Assembly: GCA_030042915.1 (NCBI GenBank)
Contig: JASHYS010000176.1
Span: forward strand, 1-6,307
DNA from: Acidobacteriaceae bacterium
GTDB lineage: Bacteria; Acidobacteriota; Terriglobia; Terriglobales; Acidobacteriaceae
DNA length: 6,307 nt
Direction: 5' to 3'
Below are positions 1 through 4,607 of the stretch, one piece after another. The notes under the pieces are model-generated. The model saw only the letters and a list, made by a program, of their open reading frames with translations. It was not told the origin of the DNA and searched no databases. How positions within the stretch are numbered: position 1 is the first letter of the stretch; each line of letters begins with the position of its first letter. Both the position numbers and the translations under genes were made by a program.

Positions 1-660
1 GCGGCGGCGCCGGCGAAGGGCCACGGCCTGGTCTGGCTGCTCGTTCTCGCCGCGGCGGCCGGAGGGGGCTACTACTATTACACCCACTACTACAAGCCGA
101 GCCAGCAGCAGGCCCAGACGCAGCCGGCTCCGGCACCGACGAACCAACCAGGTCCCGCACCAACCGGCCAGCCCGGGCCACAGGCGCAGCCCGGACCACA
201 GGCGCAGCCTGGTCCGCAAACGCAGCCTGGTCCGCAAACGCAGCCGGGCCCGCAGGCGCAGCCTGGGCCGCAGACGCAGCCCGGTCCGCAAGGGCAGCCG
301 GGTCAGCAAGGGCCGCAAGGCCAGGGGGGGCAAGGACAAAACAGTCCTCTGGTGCAAGCGCAGAGATTGAGCTGTGCGCAGGCGGGCTGTGGCCCGCAGG
401 TGCAGAATGGGACGGTTGTGATGCCGGCGGCAACGTGGACGAATGGCTCGAATGTGACCGTTCAGGCGGCGACGATGGATTGTGCGCAGGTTGATGCCAA
501 CAGGAACATCATACAAGCGTCGATATTTCAGACCATGCTGAACGGGCCGCTGGGGCCGGGGCAGAGCACGAATCTTCCGTCATTCCCGATCGGGCCGGTG
601 CAGCAGGGCGCCCAGAGTGCGGATTGCGCAATTGTGGGGGTAACACCGGCCAACCAATGA
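1..660 (+). CDS. Partial single-pass membrane protein with QPGPQx repeat and C-terminal Cys-containing beta domain
   Basis: The frame is open from the first base, so the gene starts upstream and 219 codons are visible. In order (residues counted from base 1): a hydrophobic segment at about 10-20 (LVWLLVLAAAA) followed by GGG and a Tyr-rich stretch (YYYYTHYY); a Pro/Gln/Gly linker at about 33-117; and a folded-looking tail at about 118-219. The tail has four cysteines (125, 130, 161, 209). Its order (NGTVV, then NGSNVTVQAATMDC, then a GPLGPGQS turn) resembles the FxLYD/DUF3426-type beta-sandwich, but that is a pattern match by eye only. The linker suggests an anchor that holds the C-terminal domain on the far side of the membrane. 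Proteins of this layout often begin with a zinc ribbon; here that part would lie outside the window. The GTG at 352 is internal, since the frame is open upstream with consistent codon use. Function unknown; coding status is confident. Confidence 0.85.
   Translation, partial: AAAPAKGHGLVWLLVLAAAAGGGYYYYTHYYKPSQQQAQTQPAPAPTNQPGPAPTGQPGPQAQPGPQAQPGPQTQPGPQTQPGPQAQPGPQTQPGPQGQPGQQGPQGQGGQGQNSPLVQAQRLSCAQAGCGPQVQNGTVVMPAATWTNGSNVTVQAATMDCAQVDANRNIIQASIFQTMLNGPLGPGQSTNLPSFPIGPVQQGAQSADCAIVGVTPANQ
169..312 (+). repeat. Eight tandem 18-bp units encoding QPGPQ(A/T/G)
   Basis: Eight in-frame 18-bp units begin at 169, 187, 205, 223, 241, 259, 277 and 295. The first seven encode QPGPQ followed by A, A, T, T, A, T and G; the eighth is QPGQQG. 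Units three and four (205-222 and 223-240) are identical at DNA level, while the others differ at synonymous wobble positions. That fits an older repeat with one recent duplication or conversion. The period is a multiple of three, so copy-number change would alter linker length without breaking the frame. Confidence 0.95.
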
Positions 661-684
661 AGGCAGCGAGTTAGCAAGTCAGCG

Positions 685-711
685 AAGGCCCCTTTGGTGG
701 GGCCTTTTTTT
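685..711 (+). terminator. Rho-independent terminator of the repeat-protein gene
   Basis: An eight-base stem AAGGCCCC (685-692) pairs with GGGGCCTT (699-706) around a six-base loop, and runs into seven consecutive T (705-711). It lies 25 bases after the TGA stop at 658-660. The reverse strand has only two A/T pairs at the base of the stem and no T tract, so it works mainly for the plus-strand gene, although the convergent regulator gene ends nearby at 753. Confidence 0.92.
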
Positions 712-752
712 GTTGCGCAGAAGGCGGGTAGGGCACAAGTCCGCAGAGCGGG

Positions 753-1748
753 CTAGCGCGAAAGGAGGTTCTCGTTGGCGAGGATGCGGTAGAGAGTGGA
801 GCGGCTGATGGCAAGCTGACGAGCGGCGCGGAGCTTGTTTCCCCGGTTGAGGTCGAGGACGTACTGCACGTGCTGGCGAATCATGGCGTCGAGAGACAGG
901 TCGGCTGGGGGAGCGGCGGATGTGGGATCGAGGCCGGTGAACTGTGCGCCTGGAACTACGGTGGGTTGCACGCCTGGTGCGGCCAGGAGTGCGACAGGGC
1001 CGTCGGGCAAGGCGAGATCAACGGGACGGATGACGCAGTTTTCGGATTCGAGCAAGGCGGCTTCAAGAACGCTGGCGAGTTCGCGCACGTTGCCCGGCCA
1101 GGTGTGCTGCAGTAGACGAGCGAGCGTGCCTGGGCCCAGGACGACAGGGCGCTGCTGGTAGCGCGCGCAGATGCGGTCGAGGAGGAATTGACCGAGTGGG
1201 GCAATGTCTTCGCGGCGTTGGCGCAACGGAGGGATAGCAAAGCGGATGGCGGTAAGGCGGAAAGCGAGATCGGGAAGCAGGAGGCCCTGGCCTGCCATCT
1301 GCCGCAACGAGGTTTGCGAAGAAGCGAGGACGACGGCACGGCCCGGAGGACGATCCTGGAGGTTTTTAAGGACACCCAGGAGCAGTCCCTGGCCGGGAGG
1401 GGCGAGCAGGTCGACGCGATCAAGATAGGTGAAGCCGGCGAGGGCGGCAGGGTCGGCGTCGGTGGCCAGCCACTCGCGAGCGTCGCGGCGCTGGAAGGTG
1501 GTCGACGCGAGCGGGGACCGATTGAAGAGATAGCGGGCGAGGGTATACTTGCCGGTTCCATGCTCACCCTCAATGGCGGCAACCTGCAGATGCGGGGCGG
1601 CCATGTCGGCCTGCATGAGCAGCTTGCGCCACGCCGCGCTGACGCCGACGATCTCAACAACGGCAGGAGAGGCGTCCACGCCCACGAGCGTAAGCCCGGA
1701 GCCGTTGGGCTGATTGTGGGAGTGCGCCGGGTTATGCATCGGTGTCAA
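753..1748 (-). CDS. NtrC-family AAA+ / Fis-HTH transcriptional regulator lacking the GAFTGA loop
   Basis: About 331 residues, numbered from the TTG at 1746-1748. An AAA+ sigma-54-activator-type core has a Walker A motif GEHGTGKY (61-68), a degenerate Walker B region GFTYLDRVD (105-113, where the family usually has LFLDE), a probable arginine finger in DLAFRLTAIRF (R164), LRQRREDI (175-182) and the sensor II motif TWPGNVREL (216-224). A Fis-type helix-turn-helix ends the protein (LRAARQLAISRSTLYRIL, 306-323). No receiver, GAF or PAS domain is present. The GAFTGA loop, which contacts sigma-54 in this family, is missing, and the Walker A-to-B spacing is about 43 residues against roughly 65-70 in NtrC. 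It therefore probably regulates without activating sigma-54 (inference). Start: GGAGG at 1758-1762 lies nine bases before the TTG. ATG at 1739 and an unsupported ATG at 1817 (354 residues) are alternatives. Target genes unknown. Confidence 0.9.
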   Translation of the reverse strand: MTPMHNPAHSHNQPNGSGLTLVGVDASPAVVEIVGVSAAWRKLLMQADMAAPHLQVAAIEGEHGTGKYTLARYLFNRSPLASTTFQRRDAREWLATDADPAALAGFTYLDRVDLLAPPGQGLLLGVLKNLQDRPPGRAVVLASSQTSLRQMAGQGLLLPDLAFRLTAIRFAIPPLRQRREDIAPLGQFLLDRICARYQQRPVVLGPGTLARLLQHTWPGNVRELASVLEAALLESENCVIRPVDLALPDGPVALLAAPGVQPTVVPGAQFTGLDPTSAAPPADLSLDAMIRQHVQYVLDLNRGNKLRAARQLAISRSTLYRILANENLLSR

Positions 1749-1757
1749 CGTGCCTCG

Positions 1758-1762
1758 CCTCC
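1758..1762 (-). promoter_or_regulatory. Shine-Dalgarno GGAGG that decides the regulator start
   Basis: On the minus strand GGAGG is followed nine bases later by TTG (1746-1748) and 18 bases later by ATG (1737-1739). A second, weaker GAGG (1753-1756) lies 13 bases before that ATG. The upstream ATGs at 1815-1817 and 1794-1796 have no purine-rich site in front of them, so the first 23-26 codons of the longest reading frame are probably untranslated leader. Confidence 0.55.
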
Positions 1763-1822
1763 GAGCAAGGGTGTGCCGTTCCTTCACCGGGTTCATCGGC
1801 GTGAAGGGGGAAAACATGAATG

Positions 1823-1883
1823 AAAGCAGGGATTAGGGGTCAGGGATTAGGGACTAAGGGGCTAAGGGACTGAGGGGCTAGGG
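1823..1883 (+). repeat. G-tract array, GGGATTAGGG-like (eight tracts)
   Basis: Eight runs of three or four G (1829-1831, 1836-1839, 1843-1845, 1850-1852, 1858-1861, 1866-1868, 1874-1877, 1881-1883) are separated by spacers of 3-5 bases such as ATTA, TCA, ACTAA, CTAA, ACTGA and CTA. This satisfies the usual G3-plus / short-loop pattern for an intramolecular G-quadruplex on the plus strand. It lies in the intergenic region upstream of the regulator start, on the non-template side for the downstream glycosyltransferase gene. A related four-tract copy lies at 3675-3698. Confidence 0.85.
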
Positions 1884-1909
1884 CGAGGAGAAGCCTCGTT
1901 GGGGCGAGA

Positions 1910-1915
1910 TATACT
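1910..1915 (+). promoter_or_regulatory. Weak candidate -10 box for the glycosyltransferase gene
   Basis: TATACT matches the sigma-70 -10 consensus at five of six positions, in the region between the G-tract array and the gene. No recognisable -35 box lies 16-18 bases upstream (GGAGAA or similar), and there is no extended -10 TG. Tentative only. Confidence 0.2.
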
Positions 1916-2000
1916 CAGGGGACTCGCATCGGAGCAATTTTTCCCGCTGTTCTGCTGGTTCTGAAAAGAATCGCAAGGCGAGCGGAGTCGGTGGAGCTAG

Positions 2001-2014
2001 CACGCGAGCGCGTG
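2001..2014 (+). promoter_or_regulatory. Perfect inverted repeat CACGCG-AG-CGCGTG (possible operator)
   Basis: Six-base arms separated by two bases form an exact dyad 67 bases before the preferred glycosyltransferase start at 2081. It could be a dimeric repressor/activator site or a short hairpin in the leader. If translation instead begins at the GTG at 1991, the dyad would be inside the coding region. No protein can be assigned to it from the sequence. Confidence 0.35.
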
Positions 2015-2080
2015 TTCGCGATGCTTCCCGGATGCAGGCGCTCAAAGAGATGCGGGTTCAAGGAAAATCGGAGAGTGAGT

Positions 2081-3670
2081 GTGGCGAAGGAACAACTGCG
2101 GCGATGGGGCTACGCAATATGGCTGCTGGTGCTCATCGGCCTGGCGGTGTTGCACGCCTGGCACTTGCGCGCAGACTTCCCCAACCACTCGCCATGGGCG
2201 TTCGATTGGGCGAAGTATACGGACGAGGGCTGGTATGGGAATGCGGCGATCCGTGCGCACCTATTGGGGAATTGGTATCTGCCGGGGGACTTTAATCCGG
2301 CAGTCATTTTTCCGGTGTGGCCGTTTGCGGAGTGGGTGCTGTTCTCCTTCACGGGGGTGAAGGTGGAAGCGGCGCGAGCGCTTGCGGTGGCGTGCTTCGT
2401 GACGAGCGCGGTGTTGAGCTACGTGCTGCTGCGCCACCGAGGCCCGCACCAGGGAGCGCGCTGGATGGCGCTGCTGGGCGTGACGCTGCTGATGACCAGC
2501 CCGTTTCTCTACTCCTTCAGCCGGTTGGCGATTCTGGAGCCGATGGAAACGACTCTGACGTTGGTGGCAGTAAACCTGGCGGTGCGGCTGAAGGGAATGA
2601 CGAAACCAGTGGCGGGTTCGGTTGGCGTGGGCGCAGTGTTTGCGCTGATGGCGCTGACTAAGCTGTCGGCACTTTTTCTGGCGCCGGCGGTGTTGTGGGC
2701 TATGGTGCAGCCGCTGAAGAGCGAGCGCAAGCTGGCAGTGCGCTGTGCGCTGGCTGCCGCGTGCGCTGCAGGCGCGGTCTATGGCGCGTGGATGGTGTTG
2801 ATTCGCGGGCTGGGGCTGCTGAACGACTACAAGTACTTTTACATCGCCAACCAATATCCAATGCCGACGGAACGATATTGGCAATTGCCGGCATTGTGGT
2901 GGTCGCTTCATGGGCTTCTGTGGGTAGATCACAGCCTGGTCTGGCTGGCAGGCACGATCGCGCTAGGCTCGGTGATTGCGTGGCGAACTGTATGGGCAAG
3001 CGAGCTCCGGCGTAATCCGGTGTTTGGCGCGTCGATCTGGGCGATAGCGGGATTCGTGATGTTTATGGCGGTACGGAACCATCCCCAGCCGCGCTATTAC
3101 GCGGTGCCTGCATTTTTTCTCTATTTTGTGGTAGCGCTGGGGGTGCAGGCGCTGGTTAGCCAGGCTGGATGGGTGCGGAAGGCAGGCTGGGTTGCGGGCG
3201 CCGCTGCTCTGGTGGCGGCGGGAGTGCACGGAGCGCAGACCATCCGCTACGCAACGCACCCGGAGTACACGTTTGTGAATGCGACCGCGCAGATGGCACA
3301 GTATATTGATGCGCATCCCAACGGGAAGCGGCTGCTGGTTTCGATCAGCGACGATGAGATCACGCTGATCACCGGCCTACCGGGGATTTGCGACGAGCTG
3401 GGGACCGAAGACCTGGCGCCCAAACTAGCCAGCTATCAACCCGGCTGGTATGCTTCGTGGAACGATCTCGATCCCGCCATACTGCAGGATCTGCACGCGC
3501 ATTTCGCGCTGGAGCAGGTGGCCAGCTATGGCGCATTCGACGATCCGGACCGCGACCTGCTGGTGCTGTTCAAGCTCCATCCCTTGCCGGGCGGGCAGGA
3601 GCGCGATCCCAGCGATCCGAGAATGAGAGATGTGTTGCCTGACGACAGCATTGAGGTACCGGTGGAATAA
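2081..3670 (+). CDS. GT-C family (GT39/ArnT-like) membrane glycosyltransferase
   Basis: About 529 residues from the GTG at 2081. The first membrane helix (about 11-27) is followed by a loop with the acidic pair DE in YTDEGWYGNAAI (D48, E49), the position of the catalytic/metal-binding Asp in GT-C enzymes. About nine or ten further hydrophobic segments follow (about 100-119, 126-146, 157-172, 181-209, 218-240, 279-301, 316-331, 339-358, 368-385). Also visible are SRLAILEPMET (147-157), like the conserved Glu-Pro loop of the family, and HPQPRYYAVPAFF (334-346). A soluble tail occupies about 400-529. Such enzymes move a sugar from a polyprenyl-phosphate donor to a lipid or protein outside the inner membrane; the substrate here cannot be told. 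No polyprenyl-phosphate sugar synthase or flippase is adjacent. Start: GGAG at 2070-2073 is seven bases before GTG 2081. GTG 2075 (AAGGA at 2060-2064) and GTG 1991 are alternatives; the latter adds an Arg-rich, unlikely N-terminus. Confidence 0.87.
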   Translation: MAKEQLRRWGYAIWLLVLIGLAVLHAWHLRADFPNHSPWAFDWAKYTDEGWYGNAAIRAHLLGNWYLPGDFNPAVIFPVWPFAEWVLFSFTGVKVEAARALAVACFVTSAVLSYVLLRHRGPHQGARWMALLGVTLLMTSPFLYSFSRLAILEPMETTLTLVAVNLAVRLKGMTKPVAGSVGVGAVFALMALTKLSALFLAPAVLWAMVQPLKSERKLAVRCALAAACAAGAVYGAWMVLIRGLGLLNDYKYFYIANQYPMPTERYWQLPALWWSLHGLLWVDHSLVWLAGTIALGSVIAWRTVWASELRRNPVFGASIWAIAGFVMFMAVRNHPQPRYYAVPAFFLYFVVALGVQALVSQAGWVRKAGWVAGAAALVAAGVHGAQTIRYATHPEYTFVNATAQMAQYIDAHPNGKRLLVSISDDEITLITGLPGICDELGTEDLAPKLASYQPGWYASWNDLDPAILQDLHAHFALEQVASYGAFDDPDRDLLVLFKLHPLPGGQERDPSDPRMRDVLPDDSIEVPVE

Positions 3671-3674
3671 AGCA

Positions 3675-3698
3675 GGGAACAGGGATTAGGGATTAGGG
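3675..3698 (+). repeat. Second GGGATTAGGG-like G-tract element (four tracts)
   Basis: Four GGG runs (3675-3677, 3682-3684, 3689-3691, 3696-3698) have four-base spacers AACA, ATTA and ATTA, a minimal perfect G-quadruplex pattern. It begins five bases after the TAA of the glycosyltransferase gene and shares the AAAGCAGGGA lead-in and ATTA spacers with the array at 1823-1883. The two copies therefore bracket this gene in the same orientation. Confidence 0.85.
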
Positions 3699-3734
3699 AA
3701 TACGGACGCCGGGCTCCCCGGCCAGCGGTTCTAA

Positions 3735-3763
3735 CCCGTAGTGCCTTTTCTCGGCTCTACGGG
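3735..3763. terminator. Hairpin between convergent genes, possible bidirectional terminator
   Basis: CCCGTAG (3735-3741) pairs perfectly with CTACGGG (3757-3763). After one mismatch the stem continues GCC/GGC (3743-3745 with 3753-3755) around a T-rich loop. The 3' arm covers the TAG stop of the TOBE gene (3757-3759), and the hairpin lies between two converging genes. A second perfect hairpin, GCCGGG-CTC-CCCGGC, is at 3708-3722. Neither is followed by a T tract on either strand, so intrinsic termination is uncertain. Confidence 0.4.
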
Positions 3764-3993
3764 CGGGCGATCATGACTTCAGTGGCCTTGATGAGGGCGA
3801 CGGCCGAGTCGCCTTTTTTCAGCGCAAGTTCGCGGGCTGCGTCAGAGGTGATGATAGCGGTAACACGCTGGTTGCCGATGGAGAGGACGACTTTGGCCAG
3901 GAGGCCTTCGATGGCGACTTCAACGATCTTGCCGAGAAGCTGGTTGCGGCCGCTGATGCGGGCCTTGCCGGAAGAGCTTTTTGCTTTGGGCAT
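3757..3993 (-). CDS. Single-TOBE-domain molbindin (molybdate/tungstate-binding protein)
   Basis: 78 residues, a normal size for stand-alone Mop/molbindin proteins of about 65-75. A basic, Ser-rich start (MPKAKSSSGKARI) is followed by one TOBE domain: SGRNQLLGKIVEV (family SARNQLxGxV), then GLLAKVVLSIGNQRVTAIITSDAARELALKKGDSAVALIKATEVMI in pieces that match the strand-turn order and the closing ALIKATxVM motif. Family members assemble into cytoplasmic oligomers that store or buffer molybdate or tungstate at subunit interfaces; some were first described as molybdopterin-binding. Start: ATG at 3991-3993 has GGAG seven bases upstream (4001-4004 on the plus strand). The frame stays open to 4203, but that extension has no family similarity. 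No modABC transporter or cofactor biosynthesis gene is next to it, so the link to molybdenum rests on the domain alone. Confidence 0.92.
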   Translation of the reverse strand: MPKAKSSSGKARISGRNQLLGKIVEVAIEGLLAKVVLSIGNQRVTAIITSDAARELALKKGDSAVALIKATEVMIARP

Positions 3994-4063
3994 GAGATTT
4001 CTCCAATGCGTCGAGAGGCAAACGGTCAATCCCCGCTCGGCGTGCTGAGGGTGAGGATAGGCG

Positions 4064-4100
4064 CCGGCAGGATGGATGCCTGGAGGCGTCGTGATCGCCT
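4064..4100 (-). promoter_or_regulatory. Two abutting hairpins in the leader of the TOBE gene
   Basis: Read on the minus strand, AGGCG-(7 nt)-CGCCT (4100-4084) is followed without a gap by CC-A-GGCA-(7 nt)-TGCC-GG (4083-4064), a six-pair stem with one bulged A. Both loops are seven bases. They sit 71-107 bases upstream of the TOBE start codon. A molybdenum-cofactor or other cis-acting RNA is conceivable given the gene, but I cannot confirm a match to a known riboswitch consensus. Confidence 0.35.
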
Positions 4101-4465
4101 GAGCCCGGTTTTTCTGCAGCCTGCACGGGACGAGCGCGCGTGAGATTTCACGATCGGATGCGCTTCTCACCAGTGCTTTACCCGCCCCGAATCGGGACTG
4201 CATCCAATTCAGGTTGTGGCCGTGACCAGCCGGTGATACCTATCACTCGACAGGCCCGTATCTGGATGATAGCCTTCCGGTTGGCGGTGGGTCCGTCGGA
4301 TGATCCGTCGCAACGAGTTTTTCACGACATCATGGTCAGCGACGGTGCGCAGAGTGGAGATTAGATTTGTGAGTAGCCACTCAACTGGATAGGCCTCGCC
4401 TTCAATGAATCCGAGAAAAGTGAGCGGGCCCTGGCTCGCGCGGCTTCAAGAAAACCCTGAGAATC
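4101..4465. other. Divergent intergenic region without a recognisable gene
   Basis: This stretch lies between the TOBE gene leader and the hppA leader. The longest frame, 4140-4364 (+, GTG start), has no family resemblance, no clear ribosome binding site and an arbitrary composition, so I do not call it a gene. The region holds small dyads (CCCGA-A-TCGGG at 4186-4196, GTGATA-CC-TATCAC at 4233-4246, TGAGT-AGCC-ACTCA at 4370-4383) and a direct repeat TCCGTCG (4292-4298 and 4304-4310). Promoters for both flanking genes should be here, but no convincing -35/-10 pair is visible. Confidence 0.6.
4233..4246. promoter_or_regulatory. Perfect inverted repeat GTGATA-CC-TATCAC (possible operator)
   Basis: Six-base arms form an exact dyad with a two-base centre, in the gene-free region between the divergently oriented TOBE and hppA genes. 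Its size and symmetry are those of a site for a dimeric helix-turn-helix protein. Dyads of this size also arise by chance, so this is a candidate only. Confidence 0.35.
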
Positions 4466-4473
4466 AGGAGGAG
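4456..4473 (+). promoter_or_regulatory. Strong Shine-Dalgarno partly inside a small hairpin, upstream of hppA
   Basis: AGGAGGAG (4466-4473) is the strongest ribosome binding site in the window. Its first three bases belong to the 3' arm of a hairpin CCTGA-GAA-TCAGG (4456-4468). It is followed at once by ATG-TGA (4474-4479), a start codon directly joined to a stop. The overlapping GTG at 4476 opens a frame that continues without a stop into hppA. The site could drive an N-terminally extended HppA or act as a standby ribosome site. Confidence 0.45.
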
Positions 4474-4607
4474 ATGTGACAGTAACGAATGGTGTGGAGT
4501 TTTTGCTCGGCGGGGGCGTACTTTCTCTCTTTTTCGCGGCGGTTTTTTCCGGCCGGGTCACCGCGTGGGACACTACGAAGCTTTTGGCCCTTTTGAAGAG
4601 GCAAAGC

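Noticed and set aside
1188..1823. 211-residue plus-strand open frame opposite the regulator gene
   Set aside because: It is antisense to a gene with clear AAA+ and Fis-HTH motifs. The translation is rich in Arg/Gly/Glu with no domain pattern, as expected for a shadow of GC-rich coding DNA.
1823..1883. G-tract array as a CRISPR or transposon end
   Set aside because: The units are about 7-9 bases with 3-5 base spacers and no unique spacer sequences. There is no adjacent transposase or cas gene and no terminal inverted repeat.
2261..2932. 223-residue minus-strand open frame opposite the glycosyltransferase
   Set aside because: The translation is dominated by His, Gln and Arg, typical of the reverse of Leu/Val/Ala-rich membrane coding sequence. 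No ribosome site or family motif is present.
3708..3722. GCCGGG-CTC-CCCGGC hairpin as the glycosyltransferase terminator
   Set aside because: The stem is perfect, but no T tract follows on either strand. It is mentioned with the neighbouring hairpin rather than called as an intrinsic terminator.
3994..4203. N-terminal extension of the TOBE protein (frame open to 4203)
   Set aside because: The start at 3993 has a well-placed GGAG and gives the normal molbindin length. The extension has no similarity and crosses the hairpin pair.
4140..4364. 74-residue GTG-started open frame in the intergenic region
   Set aside because: There is no convincing ribosome binding site, no family similarity and no sign of coding composition. 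It is left as intergenic.
4535..4564. CGCGG...CCGCG with an internal T run as an attenuator before hppA
   Set aside because: The T run is inside the loop, not after a stem, and the pairing is only five bases over a long loop; too weak to call.
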